From Sphingobium sp. TKS (lineage in GTDB: Bacteria; Pseudomonadota; Alphaproteobacteria; Sphingomonadales; Sphingomonadaceae), in the NCBI RefSeq assembly GCF_001563265.1, contig NZ_CP005084.1, positions 306,001 to 370,000 on the forward strand: a stretch of 64,000 bases of DNA. The letters run 5' to 3'. A model generated the notes under the pieces. It worked only from the letters and a program-made list of their open reading frames with translations. It made no database searches and was not told the origin of the DNA. This document shows, in pieces, positions 44,631-54,176 of this stretch. Each line of letters opens with the position of its first letter. Position 1 is the stretch's first letter. Position numbers and translations under genes: made by a program.

Positions 44631-47198
44631 TCACGCTTCTTTCCGCCTGGCAGTTGTCGACGCAGCCACCAGAAACCTTTTCCGGTCCTTCACACGTTCA
44701 CACAGAAGGAGAACCAGAGCGGGAACCAGAACAAGGAACGACAGGTCCGCCGGTTCCAGTGGAGCGAAATGGAGTATGCGACGCAGCGGCTCCACGGTCA
44801 GGATCAATGCGCAAGCTATCGACACCACGGCCGCGACATAGCGCAGTGAAGGGTTGTTGCGCCAAACGGCGCGCGTCAGGGATGTGCTGAAGGATCTGTT
44901 CACCAACACCAGCGCCATGATGGAAGCGACCAGGGCGAAAAAAAGGAGCGCCCTCACGCGATCGGGAGCGAAGCCCCAATATGTCGTGGCGATGTGAAGC
45001 CCAAGAAGCAGCGCGAAAGCGATCCCGCCATAGAGGATGCTCGGCAGGACCAGCGCCGCGGAAAAGAGGCGTTCAGCCGGATCACGGGGCGGTCTCTGCA
45101 TGATGCGGCTTTCTTCCCGTTCGGCTTCGAAGACGAGCGCGCAGACGGGATCGATGATCATTTCGAGCAAGGCGATCTGGATCGGCCCAAGTACCAGCGG
45201 CAGGTTCAGCAGCAGCGGCGCAACAGCCAGACCCGCGATCGGCACATGGACGGCGAAGATGAAGCCGATGGCCTTGCGGATATTGTCGTAGATGCGGCGG
45301 CCCAGGCGAATGGCGACGATGATCGCGCCGAAATCATCCTCCACCAGGACAATGGCCGCCGCCTCCCGCGCCACATCGGTGCCGCGCCTGCCCATGGCGA
45401 TGCCGATATGGGCCGCCTTGAGCGCAGGCGCGTCGTTGACGCCATCTCCGGTCATCGCGACCACTTCGCCCGCCGCCTTGAGCGCCGAGACGATCCGCAG
45501 TTTCTGTTCCGGCATCGTGCGCGCGAAAATGGCCACGTCCTTAACCCGCGCGCGCAGCTCCCCGTCCGACAGCGCCTTGACTTCATCGCCTGTCATGAGC
45601 GCGCCTGAGCCAATCCCCGCTTGTGCCGCAATCGCCTGCGCGGTGACGGGATAGTCGCCGGTGATCATCACAACCCGGATTCCGGCCGAATGACTTTGGG
45701 TTATCGCTTCGGGAACTCCCGCCCGCAGCGGGTCGGACAGGCCGACCAGTCCCAGAAGGCTGAAGTCATGCGCTTCATGCCCCTTGCCAAGATCATCCCC
45801 GACCGTGTTCGCATAGGCCACGCCCAGGACACGCATGCCACGGGCCGCCATGGCGTGGACCGCCCGCTCCAGCGCCAGATGGGCCTCGCCATCCAGCCGG
45901 CAAAGGCGCGCGATCGCTTCCGGCGCGCCCTTGGCGGCGGCGAACAAAGGCTCACCGGCTTCTACCGGCCGCCACACATTGGACATCGCCAGCAGGTCCG
46001 GCCGAAGACCATTGGTGTGAACCAGTTCCCAATCCTCGCGAGCGGGAACCCTGGCATCCCTTGCGGTGGCGTGGAAGGCCACCTCCATCGGATCGACCGG
46101 GACCGGCGCGCTCGCCAGGGCCGCCGCGCCGATCAACTCATGAAATTCGGGCCGCGGAGACCCGTCGCCCATTGACGCCACGCTGCCGGACGGGAGCCAA
46201 AGCTCCGTCACCGTCATACGGTTCTGGGTCAACGTTCCCGTCTTGTCAGTGCACAGGACTGTGGCGGCGCCCAATGCTTCCATGGCCGAAGCCCGTCGGG
46301 TGAGCACGCCGACCTGCGCGATGCGCCAGGCGCCCATGGCAAGGAAGATGGTGAGGACCACCGGGAACTCTTCGGGCAACAGCGACATGGCGGTCGCGAT
46401 GCCAGCCAGCAATGCGGCCATCCAATCGCCGCGCAGCGAGCCATAGAGCAGAACCACCAACAGTGCGATGGTCACGCCGCCAATGGCGCACAGGCTGACC
46501 ATCCGGGCAGTTTCCCTCTGCAGATGCGGAGCCTCGGTTTCCAATGTTTCCAGAAACCGTCCGATCTGGCCGATGCGGCTGCGCATGCCGGTGGCGGTCA
46601 CCCGCGCGATGCCGCCGCCACGCGTGACGATGGCGCCCGAAAAAAGATGAGGCGTGTCGTCACCGCCCGGTTCTGCCTGCTCCGGATCGCTTGCCTGCGC
46701 GGCGCGTTTATGTACCGGAACCGCCTCGCCGGTCAGCAGGGATTCGTCCGCCTCCAGTTCCTGGGCTTCGACCAGCAGCGCATCCGCTGCGATGCGGTCG
46801 CCCGCTTCCAGCACCAATATGTCGCCGTTCACGACCTCGCGGCCCGGGACACGCAAGGTCTCCCCATCGCGTATCACGAGCGCGCGCGGCGCCGACAGGT
46901 CACGAAGCGCCTCCAGCGTCCGTTCGGTGCGCGCTTCCTGCACGATCGTGATGATGATGGACAAGCCCGCAAAGCCCAGCAGGATCAATGCCTCCGTCCT
47001 GTCGCCTAGCAGCAGATAGATGGCGCCCGCCGCCAGCAACATGGCGAACATGGGTTCGCGCAGCACTTCCATCGTGATCCGCAGGGGCGTCCGCCGGTTC
47101 GGCCGGGGAAGCTCATTGGGGCCATCCTCGGCCAGCCGCTCACGCGCCTGCGAAGTGGAAAGGCCGGTAAGACCAAGCTGTCCACCCACCATCACCAC
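44631..47198 (-). CDS. Cation-transporting P-type ATPase (P2, Ca2+-like)
   Basis: An 855-aa P2-type pump. Actuator motif LTGEAV (155-160), membrane motif LLPEEFPVVLTIF near 275, phosphorylation site CTDKTGTLTQN with Asp318, and hinge MTGDGVNDAPALKAAHIGIAMG. There is no N-terminal heavy-metal domain and no CPx motif, arguing against Cu/Zn export. The cation may be Ca2+ or Mg2+. Divergent from the nuclease operon, with only 122 bases between, so shared regulation is likely. Start may be ATG 47198 or one of the next Met codons. Confidence 0.92.
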   Translation of the reverse strand: MVMVGGQLGLTGLSTSQARERLAEDGPNELPRPNRRTPLRITMEVLREPMFAMLLAAGAIYLLLGDRTEALILLGFAGLSIIITIVQEARTERTLEALRDLSAPRALVIRDGETLRVPGREVVNGDILVLEAGDRIAADALLVEAQELEADESLLTGEAVPVHKRAAQASDPEQAEPGGDDTPHLFSGAIVTRGGGIARVTATGMRSRIGQIGRFLETLETEAPHLQRETARMVSLCAIGGVTIALLVVLLYGSLRGDWMAALLAGIATAMSLLPEEFPVVLTIFLAMGAWRIAQVGVLTRRASAMEALGAATVLCTDKTGTLTQNRMTVTELWLPSGSVASMGDGSPRPEFHELIGAAALASAPVPVDPMEVAFHATARDARVPAREDWELVHTNGLRPDLLAMSNVWRPVEAGEPLFAAAKGAPEAIARLCRLDGEAHLALERAVHAMAARGMRVLGVAYANTVGDDLGKGHEAHDFSLLGLVGLSDPLRAGVPEAITQSHSAGIRVVMITGDYPVTAQAIAAQAGIGSGALMTGDEVKALSDGELRARVKDVAIFARTMPEQKLRIVSALKAAGEVVAMTGDGVNDAPALKAAHIGIAMGRRGTDVAREAAAIVLVEDDFGAIIVAIRLGRRIYDNIRKAIGFIFAVHVPIAGLAVAPLLLNLPLVLGPIQIALLEMIIDPVCALVFEAEREESRIMQRPPRDPAERLFSAALVLPSILYGGIAFALLLGLHIATTYWGFAPDRVRALLFFALVASIMALVLVNRSFSTSLTRAVWRNNPSLRYVAAVVSIACALILTVEPLRRILHFAPLEPADLSFLVLVPALVLLLCERVKDRKRFLVAASTTARRKEA

Positions 47199-47320
47199 GC
47201 CTCATCTCCCCCGATATGGTTGGCACTGGCGCCGTTGACTGCTGGAAAATCAATAAGCCCTGCATTGCCGTCTATCAGGATAACTACGGACTGCCCCAGC
47301 CGTGATATGATCTATTGATC

Positions 47321-48952
47321 ATGGAGATGCCGCAAGTGGGAGAAGTTCGGTTGGACACATCATCGCTCACGCTCACATTTCACGGCGCCGCTGGCACGGT
47401 CACCGGCTCCTGCATGGAATTGCGGCTGGGCGATCGCAGCATCCTTGTCGACTGCGGTCTGTTCCAGGGGTCGCGCAGCCTGGAAACCCTGAATCATGGC
47501 GACTTCAGCTTCGATCCGCGAAAGATCGACGCGGTCGTGCTGACGCATGCGCATATCGACCATTGCGGGCTTCTGCCCAAACTTTCGGCACAGGGATTTG
47601 ACCGGCCGATCTGGTGCACGCCCGCGACGTCGGACCTGCTGGAATATATGCTGGCCGATGCGGGGCGCATCCAGGAAAGCGAAGCCGACCGCCGCAACCG
47701 CCGGCGCGACCGGGCAGGCGAGAGCCAGTTCGTCCCGCTCTACACCGAAGAGGATGCCTTGCGCGCATGGCGGCTGAGCCGTCCTGTGCCCCTGTCTGAA
47801 TGGTTCGATCCTGTCCCCGGTTTTCGGGCACGTTTCTGGAACGCGGGCCATATATTGGGCGCTGCGTCCGTGGAGATCGAGGCAGCGGGCGTACGACTGC
47901 TCTTCTCCGGCGATCTCGGTCCGGATAACAAAGCCTTTCATCCCGACCCGCAGGCGCCGTCCGGCCTCGATCATGTCGTCTGCGAATCGACCTATGGCGA
48001 CCGGGCACGCGAGAAATTCACGATCGAGCAGCGCCGCAGCCAGTTGGAAGCGGAGATCAAGCAAGCGCTGGCAAACAGCGGCAATCTTGTCATTCCCAGC
48101 TTCGCGCTGGAAAGGACGCAGGAATTGCTGCTCGACCTTGCCAGGCTCGCGGACGCCAACCGCATCCCCAATGTGCCGATCTTCGTCGACTCTCCGCTCG
48201 CCAGCCGCGCTACCAAGGTCTTTGCGGCCCATGCCTCGGAGATGGAAGATATGGACGGGCAGGACGTCTTCCGTCACCCGTCCATCCATTATGTCGAGGA
48301 TGTGGCGGAATCGATCCGGCTCAACACCATCTCGGGCGCGATCATCATGGCGGCGTCCGGCATGTGCGAAGCTGGACGCATCCGGCACCATCTGAAGCAT
48401 AATCTGTTCCGGCGGGAATCCACCGTGCTCTTCGTCGGCTTCCAGGCCAAGGGCACATTGGGCAGGGTATTGCTGGATGGAGCGCAGCGCGTGCGCATTT
48501 CCGGCGAGGACGTGAATGTGCGGGCGCGCATCCGGCGGATCGACAGCTATTCCGCCCATGCCGACCGCGACGAATTGCACCGCTGGATCGCCGCCCGCCG
48601 GCCGATTGCGGGCAGCCTGTTCCTCGACCATGGGGAGCAGGAAGCGGTCGCGTCGCTGCGCGAACTCGTCCAGGCGGACGATCCGGCCGCCAGCATCGTC
48701 ACGCCGCAGATCGGAGAGACCTATGCTCTGGAACCGGGCGCACCCGCGCGCAGGGTCCAGACGGGCCGCGTCGACATGGACCTGCTCGCCGGGCCGGACT
48801 GGCAGAATGACTATGCCGATTTCGTCACCCATCTGAAACAGCATCTGGGCCGGATCAGGAGCGAACGGGCACGCCGCGAGGCGCTCGCCCAGATGCGGCG
48901 CGTGCTCGACACATATGAGGATGCGAGGCATCGTCGCTCGACGGCAAAATGA
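47321..48952 (+). CDS. Metallo-beta-lactamase / beta-CASP RNA-processing nuclease
   Basis: A 543-aa protein with an MBL domain (GAAGTVTGSC, then THAHIDHCG at about 75-83) and a beta-CASP domain (SFALERTQELLLDLARL, the RHHLKHNLF and GTLGR segments, IDSYSAHADRDEL). The domain order matches Ysh1/CPSF73-like bacterial nucleases acting on RNA. ATG 47321 is taken; TTG 47352 after GGGAGAAG is a shorter alternative. First gene of a four-gene operon with an oxidoreductase, an AMP-phosphorylase-like enzyme and a PRPP synthetase. Confidence 0.92.
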   Translation: MEMPQVGEVRLDTSSLTLTFHGAAGTVTGSCMELRLGDRSILVDCGLFQGSRSLETLNHGDFSFDPRKIDAVVLTHAHIDHCGLLPKLSAQGFDRPIWCTPATSDLLEYMLADAGRIQESEADRRNRRRDRAGESQFVPLYTEEDALRAWRLSRPVPLSEWFDPVPGFRARFWNAGHILGAASVEIEAAGVRLLFSGDLGPDNKAFHPDPQAPSGLDHVVCESTYGDRAREKFTIEQRRSQLEAEIKQALANSGNLVIPSFALERTQELLLDLARLADANRIPNVPIFVDSPLASRATKVFAAHASEMEDMDGQDVFRHPSIHYVEDVAESIRLNTISGAIIMAASGMCEAGRIRHHLKHNLFRRESTVLFVGFQAKGTLGRVLLDGAQRVRISGEDVNVRARIRRIDSYSAHADRDELHRWIAARRPIAGSLFLDHGEQEAVASLRELVQADDPAASIVTPQIGETYALEPGAPARRVQTGRVDMDLLAGPDWQNDYADFVTHLKQHLGRIRSERARREALAQMRRVLDTYEDARHRRSTAK

Positions 48953-48963
48953 TGGAGGTTTCC

Positions 48964-49635
48964 ATGAACAGCGCCTCTCCTTCCGGCATCCGCCACGCCG
49001 TGGTGCTTGCTCATCCCGATCCGAAGAGCTTCAACGCCGCCATCGCCACGGCCTATTGCGAGGCCGTTCGCCAGGCAGGCCAGGAAGCCGTGCTGCGCGA
49101 TCTGTATCGCATGCGCTTCGATCCGGTCCTGAAGAATGAGGAGCGGCCTGACCGGAAGGGATACCGCATGTCGCCCGATGTCCGTGCAGAGCGTGAACTG
49201 CTGGACGGCGCACAGGTCTTCACCCTTATCTTCCCGATCTGGTTCGGCATGCCGCCAGCCATGATGACGGGCTATGTCGATCGCGTATTGGGGGCAAGCG
49301 TCACGGCCCGTCAAATCCAGGAAGGATCGGACACGGGCCTGCTGGGCAAGGGCCATCTGTGCACCATCACGACCTCCGGCGCTTCGGAGGACTGGCTGGA
49401 TGCCCAGGGCCAGACCCAGGCGCTACGGGAGCTGTCCGGCACCTATCTGTTCCGCGGCTTCGCCATGCGATCGAGCGAGACATTGCACATCGGTGACGTG
49501 GTCGAGGGCGCGACCGCCGCCTTCATCGAAGCCAATCTGGATCGGGTGCGCAGGCGTGCGCGAAACATCTGCGCTCGGGTGGCGCAGGAAATCTTTGGAA
49601 CGCCGCTCCCACCGGAAACGAGCGACGGCAGTTGA
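48964..49635 (+). CDS. NAD(P)H:quinone oxidoreductase-like flavodoxin-fold protein
   Basis: A 223-aa flavodoxin-fold protein: VVLAHPDPKSFN at the N-terminus, FIFPIWFGMPPAMMTGYVDRVL in the middle. This pattern fits the NQO/modulator-of-drug-activity group that reduces quinones with NAD(P)H and FMN or FAD. ATG 48964 is chosen because GGAGG (48955-48959) precedes it. It starts 11 bases after the nuclease stop. Its substrate and link to nucleotide metabolism are unclear. Confidence 0.85.
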   Translation: MNSASPSGIRHAVVLAHPDPKSFNAAIATAYCEAVRQAGQEAVLRDLYRMRFDPVLKNEERPDRKGYRMSPDVRAERELLDGAQVFTLIFPIWFGMPPAMMTGYVDRVLGASVTARQIQEGSDTGLLGKGHLCTITTSGASEDWLDAQGQTQALRELSGTYLFRGFAMRSSETLHIGDVVEGATAAFIEANLDRVRRRARNICARVAQEIFGTPLPPETSDGS

Positions 49636-49660
49636 CGCACCATTTCGTTCCGAGGAAGAC

Positions 49661-51148
49661 ATGCTGACCATAAAGCGCCTCGCTATCGACACTTATCCGG
49701 AAAACACCGCCTTCCTGCTGCGCCGGAACAACGGCTATTCGGCGGAACAGTTTCAGGCCCTGCGCAAGATACGGGTCAGCGGCGAGCGTGCGGAAATCCT
49801 GGCCACCCTGGCGCTGGTCGATGAACCTCTGCTACTGAAGCCGGGCGAAATCGGCTTGGGCGAACAGGCGTTCAGGCGGCTTGGCCTGCCCGAAGGAACG
49901 CGCGTTGCCGTCGAACAGGCCAGGCCGCCCGCCAGCCTGGAATTCGTCCGCCGCAAGATTGACGGCGACACGCTGGAAGATGACGAGATCGCGGCCATCA
50001 TCCGGGACATCGCCGCACATCTTTATTCGCCGATGGAGATAGGAGCATTCCTGGTCGCCTGCGCCGGCTTCATGAGCACGCAGGAAACGCTGGCGATGAC
50101 CCGCGCCATGGCGAAGCTTGGCAACCGCTTCGACTGGAAGGCGCCTCTGGTCGTCGACAAGCATTGCATCGGCGGCATTCCGGGCAACCGCACCTCGATG
50201 ATCGTCGTGCCCATTGTCGCGGCGCACGGCCTCATCATGCCCAAGACATCCTCGCGCGCGATCACTTCTCCGTCCGGCACGGCCGACACGATGGAAGTGC
50301 TCGCCAATGTCGACCTGTCCGAAGAAGCCATGAGGGCCATAGTGGCGCGGGAAAGGGCCGTGCTGGCATGGGGCGGCCGGGTGAACCTGTCGCCCGCGGA
50401 CGATGTGCTGATATCGGTCGAACGGCCGCTGCGCATCGATACGTTCGATCAGATGGTGGCGTCCATTCTCTCCAAGAAGCTTTCCGCCGGTTCCACCCAT
50501 CTGGTGCTCGACATCCCTGTCGGTCCTACTGCCAAAGTCCGCACCCAGGATGAGGCGGTGCGGTTGCGTAAGCTGTTCGAGCATGTCGCAGACAAGCTCG
50601 GCCTCGTCACCGACATCGTGATCACGGACGGATCCCAGCCGGTCGGTAACGGCGTCGGGCCGGTGCTGGAGGCCCGCGATGTCATGGCCGTGCTCCGCAA
50701 CGATGCCGATGCGCCGCCGGACCTGCGCGAACATGCGCTGTTCCTGGCGGGGCGTGTGCTGGACTTCGATCCGGCCCTTCGCGGCGGCAGGGGCTATGCG
50801 CGGGCCATGGACCTGCTGGCGTCGGGCAAGGCGCTCGCCGCGATGGAGCGGCTGATCGAGGCGCAGGGACGCCAGCCGATCCGCTATGCTCCGGGAGAGC
50901 ATGTGCATGAGGTTCGCGCAGAGGAAGGCGGGCGGGTGACCGCCATCGACTGTCACCGCATTGCCCGCATCGCCCGGCTTGCCGGGGCGCCGATGGACAA
51001 GGGGGCGGGCATCGACCTGCTGCACAAGGTCGGGGCGGAGGTGCGCAAGGGCCAGTCGCTCTACCGCATCCATGCACAGTCCGCGACGGGCCTGGGCTTT
51101 GCCCGTGATCTGGCCGCAGAAGATTCCGGCTATGAGGTTACGCGGTGA
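49661..51148 (+). CDS. AMP phosphorylase-like / thymidine phosphorylase family protein
   Basis: A 495-aa member of the DeoA/AMPpase family. It has the extra N-terminal domain (about residues 1-85) seen in archaeal AMP phosphorylases rather than in short thymidine phosphorylases. Phosphate/sugar-binding residues are in KHCIGGIPGNRTS (167-179) and SSRAITSPSGTADTMEVL (197-214). Expected reaction: nucleoside or NMP plus phosphate gives base plus ribose-1-phosphate or ribose-1,5-bisphosphate. ATG 49661 follows GAGGAA; its stop overlaps the next gene (GTGA). Confidence 0.88.
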   Translation: MLTIKRLAIDTYPENTAFLLRRNNGYSAEQFQALRKIRVSGERAEILATLALVDEPLLLKPGEIGLGEQAFRRLGLPEGTRVAVEQARPPASLEFVRRKIDGDTLEDDEIAAIIRDIAAHLYSPMEIGAFLVACAGFMSTQETLAMTRAMAKLGNRFDWKAPLVVDKHCIGGIPGNRTSMIVVPIVAAHGLIMPKTSSRAITSPSGTADTMEVLANVDLSEEAMRAIVARERAVLAWGGRVNLSPADDVLISVERPLRIDTFDQMVASILSKKLSAGSTHLVLDIPVGPTAKVRTQDEAVRLRKLFEHVADKLGLVTDIVITDGSQPVGNGVGPVLEARDVMAVLRNDADAPPDLREHALFLAGRVLDFDPALRGGRGYARAMDLLASGKALAAMERLIEAQGRQPIRYAPGEHVHEVRAEEGGRVTAIDCHRIARIARLAGAPMDKGAGIDLLHKVGAEVRKGQSLYRIHAQSATGLGFARDLAAEDSGYEVTR

Positions 51149-52029
51149 GCACAGTCGTCTTTGGCTTTGAGGATAGCATGGCGGCAGCCGGAAGACTCGG
51201 CGTCCTGCTCAAGCTGCCCACCTTCCAGGTCGAAACCCGCCGCTTTCCCGATCGGGAATGTCTGGTCCGGATGCCCGCACCGGCCCGCACAGCCATCCTC
51301 TATCGCTCGCTCAACGATCCGGACGGAAAAATCGTCGAACTGTTGCTCGCTGCCTCCGCCGCGCGCGACCGGGGCGCGGAGCGCGTCATCCTGGTCGCGC
51401 CTTATCTTGCCTATATGCGGCAGGACAAAGCCTTCCATCCGGGCGAGGCAGTCAGCCAGCGTGTCATCGGCCGTCTCATCGCGGATCATTTCGACGCTTT
51501 ATTGACCGTTGACCCGCATCTTCATCGTATCGCGGATTTGAGCGAAGCCGTTCCCGGCATTCCCACGATCAGCCTGTCGGCCGCCCCCTTGCTCGCCAGC
51601 CTCATCGATCGCGCAGGCCATCCCGTCATCATCGGACCGGACGATGAGTCCCGGCAATGGACACAAAGCATCGCCGCGCCGCTTGCCCTCGACATGCTGA
51701 TAGCATCCAAGGAACGGAGCGGCGACCGCGATGTCAGCCTCACCCTGCCGGAGGCCGATGGAGTATGCGGACGCCCGGCCATATTGGTGGACGACATGAT
51801 TTCCAGCGGCCGGACGCTGATCGAAGCGGCAAGGCTGTTACGCGCAGCCGGCGCCTTGTCGGTCGAGGCGCTGGTTACCCATTGCCTCGCAACCGCCGCC
51901 GATCTCGCATTGATGAGGGCAAAAGGAATCAAGCGAATCTCTAGCACCGACAGCGTCAATGGCCCCACAAACAAAGCCTGTCTCGCGCCGTTGCTCTCGC
52001 AGGCTCTTCAGGAATGTGGATTGACCTAG
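51145..52029 (+). CDS. Ribose-phosphate pyrophosphokinase-like protein
   Basis: PRPP synthetase family, 294 aa, somewhat shorter than housekeeping Prs. RRFPDRE, PYLAYMRQDK, TVDPHLHR and the PRPP loop VDDMISSGRTL (215-225) are present. GTG start overlaps the phosphorylase stop, so the two are translated together. It may turn the phosphorylase sugar product into PRPP, or simply be a second Prs. The operon ends here; no clear terminator was found. Confidence 0.88.
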   Translation: MSTVVFGFEDSMAAAGRLGVLLKLPTFQVETRRFPDRECLVRMPAPARTAILYRSLNDPDGKIVELLLAASAARDRGAERVILVAPYLAYMRQDKAFHPGEAVSQRVIGRLIADHFDALLTVDPHLHRIADLSEAVPGIPTISLSAAPLLASLIDRAGHPVIIGPDDESRQWTQSIAAPLALDMLIASKERSGDRDVSLTLPEADGVCGRPAILVDDMISSGRTLIEAARLLRAAGALSVEALVTHCLATAADLALMRAKGIKRISSTDSVNGPTNKACLAPLLSQALQECGLT

Positions 52030-52080
52030 GACGGTTTGCGATCCGATTGCATATGATCAACCGCTCTTATTCCTTGGATT

Positions 52081-52494
52081 TCAGGCAAAACGCGCCAGCA
52101 ACTGGTTGAGCAATGGGTGCAGCCGGCGGATTTCATCGCGATGCGTGGCAGACAGCTTCGCCAGCAGATCCAGCGCGTCGGGCGTCAACTGCAACTGCGC
52201 GCGCCGCCGGTCCGTCGCGCTGGCATGGCGCGTGACCAACCCCAGCTTCTCCAGTCGATCCACAAGGCCCGTGGCGCTGTGCGGTTTCAGCAGCAAGCGC
52301 CGCGCGATATAGCCGACCGTGGCATCCTCCGCAGGCGCGGCGCGCAGGGCCAGCAGAGCTTGATGCTGCTGCGGCGTCAGCCCCATCTGCGCCGCCCGTT
52401 CACTGCTGAAAGCCTGAAACTGGCGCAGCGCGAAGCGGAATTCCGCCAGAGCCGCATAATCCTCATCGTTCAACATGGCGCCGTCTGTTTCCAT
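52081..52494 (-). CDS. MarR-family transcriptional regulator
   Basis: A 137-aa winged-helix protein. LTPQQHQALLAL, VGYIARRLLLKPHSATGLVDRLEKLGLV (recognition helix) and ATDRRRAQLQLT (wing) are typical. It lies downstream of phhA on the same strand with 115 bases between them that include an AT-rich stretch (52505-52520), probably its own promoter and operator. Alternative start ATG seven codons in. Ligand unknown. Confidence 0.9.
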   Translation of the reverse strand: METDGAMLNDEDYAALAEFRFALRQFQAFSSERAAQMGLTPQQHQALLALRAAPAEDATVGYIARRLLLKPHSATGLVDRLEKLGLVTRHASATDRRRAQLQLTPDALDLLAKLSATHRDEIRRLHPLLNQLLARFA

Positions 52495-52609
52495 GGTACC
52501 TTCATCTTAAAATATATCGTGTGGCGACAAAATTGCGCGGCACCGTAGCAACAAAGAGAGATTTTTGCATGATTCGGAAAGCCTTTGCTTTAACCGAGCC
52601 CGCCGCTTC

Positions 52610-53449
52610 TCAAGCTGGGAGGGGGACGAGCATGTCGCCGGCGACCTCAGCGTCGGGCGCGAACAGCGGTGCATTGCGGAGCCGATCATAGATCGGCGCA
52701 AAATCGGTTTCCGCCGTTACCTTCAGCAAATGTTCGAAGCTGTCGATCACGAAATAGCTACGCTGAAATTCGTCGAACAGATAATCGGTTTGCATCACCC
52801 GCGCCAAATCGAATTTGATCCGTCGAACGCCGGGCGCCTTCAGAGCATGATGGGTTTCGCTGGAACTGGAAAGCAATCCGGCCCCAAAACCGCGCAGGGC
52901 GCCTTTTTCCATCACCAGCCCGAATTCCACGGTGTGAAGATAGAGCCGGCTGAGAAGATCGACCGCATCCAGCGCCTCTGCACGAAGGCCAGCCTTCCCA
53001 TAGGCAACCATGAAGTCCGCGAAGACAGGGTTGGTCAACATGGGCAAATGACCGAAAAGATCATGGAACATGTCCGGCTCTTCGGAATAGTCGAGCGAAT
53101 CCGCGGACCGCAGAAAATTCGCGGCTGGAAATCGGCGTTCGGACAGGTGCCGGAAAAAGGGTTCGTTCGGGATGAGGCCTGGTACGGCGACGATCTGCCA
53201 ACCAGTCGCTGCCTGCAACCGGGGATTGAGTTCGGCAAGATCCGGAATGCCGGGCTTGGACAGCCGCAAAATATCCATGCCCGACAGGAATGCCTCGCAT
53301 GCCGTCGCAGTGACCGATCGCGTCTGCTGCTCGATGAGCCGGTCCCAGGCGTCATGCTCATCCCGGGTAAAACGGTTCCAGTCCTGGGCCATGGTCCAAT
53401 CCGACGCCACGCCCTCAGGCGGCGTTTCATAAACATGCGTTGCGGCCAT
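52610..53449 (-). CDS. phhA: Phenylalanine 4-monooxygenase
   Basis: Pterin- and Fe(II)-dependent hydroxylase, 279 aa, turning phenylalanine into tyrosine. The facial triad is visible: His129 and His134 in PDMFHDLFGHLPML and Glu175 in YLHTVEFGLV. Bacterial-type single catalytic domain. Divergent from the Lrp regulator across a 195-base region that carries an inverted repeat, so that regulator may control it. Confidence 0.95.
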   Translation of the reverse strand: MAATHVYETPPEGVASDWTMAQDWNRFTRDEHDAWDRLIEQQTRSVTATACEAFLSGMDILRLSKPGIPDLAELNPRLQAATGWQIVAVPGLIPNEPFFRHLSERRFPAANFLRSADSLDYSEEPDMFHDLFGHLPMLTNPVFADFMVAYGKAGLRAEALDAVDLLSRLYLHTVEFGLVMEKGALRGFGAGLLSSSSETHHALKAPGVRRIKFDLARVMQTDYLFDEFQRSYFVIDSFEHLLKVTAETDFAPIYDRLRNAPLFAPDAEVAGDMLVPLPA

Positions 53450-53493
53450 CGCCCAGCTCCTCGTGCCGCGCGAGCATAAGGCGAGCGTTGCGA

Positions 53494-53543
53494 AACATTG
53501 TCCCGAAGTGCCGCCCTAGACCTGCGAAATTAAGGACAATGTT
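53494..53543. promoter_or_regulatory. Candidate operator between phhA and the Lrp gene
   Basis: AACATTGTCC (53494-53503) and its perfect inverse GGACAATGTT (53534-53543), centres 40 bases apart (about four helical turns), plus a partial third copy AACTTGTCC at 53589-53597. Lrp-type regulators bind such spaced sites. Function is inferred. Confidence 0.55.
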
Positions 53544-53644
53544 CTGTACTGGTGAAGCTATAAGGAAATCGTTCCGTTTTTTGCCGTAAAACTTGTCCTT
53601 TGCTCTGCAAGGGATAGGCTGTGGGGAGCAGCCGGAGATAAGCG

Positions 53645-54118
53645 ATGGACAAGATCGATTGGAAAATATTGACGGAATTGGAAGGTGACGGGCGTTTGTC
53701 ATTCGCCGATCTGAGCGATCGGGTGGGGCTTTCGAAATCGCCCTGCTGGTCGCGGGTGCGCGACCTTGAGGCCGAGGGGGTCATTCAAGGGTTCAACGCC
53801 CGCATCGATCCGACCGCACTGGGTCTCGCCGTTCAGTGCTACGCCGCCGTACGCATCCGCCTGGACGGCCATGAGGAGTTCGAGGCGGCGGCCATCGCGC
53901 ATCCAGCCATCATCGAATGCCATACGACCGCTGGCGACGGCGACTATCTGCTGCGCATCTATGCGCGCTCGGTCGAGCATCTCGATGAGCTGTTACGTCA
54001 TGAACTGTCGAAACTGCCGGGGGTGCATCGACTGTCCACTACGATCTGCCTCAAGACGATCAAGGCGGGTTCGCCCCTGACGCGCTGGGCCACCCCACCT
54101 TCGAACGGGGCACGTTGA
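53645..54118 (+). CDS. Lrp/AsnC-family regulator, probable kyn/phh regulator
   Basis: A 157-aa protein: N-terminal helix-turn-helix (LSFADLSDRVGLSKSPCWSRVRDLE, about 18-42) and a C-terminal RAM/AsnC ligand domain (CHTTAGDGDYLLRIYARSVE). It precedes kynA by 58 bases on the same strand and is divergent from phhA. In Pseudomonas a related regulator (KynR) controls kyn genes in response to kynurenine; the same role is likely here. Confidence 0.92.
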   Translation: MDKIDWKILTELEGDGRLSFADLSDRVGLSKSPCWSRVRDLEAEGVIQGFNARIDPTALGLAVQCYAAVRIRLDGHEEFEAAAIAHPAIIECHTTAGDGDYLLRIYARSVEHLDELLRHELSKLPGVHRLSTTICLKTIKAGSPLTRWATPPSNGAR

Positions 54119-54176
54119 CCATGGCTCAGGCAATCCGTGCGGCTCCTGCCCAAGGCGCATTTTCAAAGAGGCTGCA

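Noticed and set aside
47199..47320. FNR/ANR box sought in the divergent ATPase/nuclease promoter
   Set aside because: TTGAC and ATCAA halves are present near 47240 but with the wrong spacing; no TTGAT-N4-ATCAA was found.
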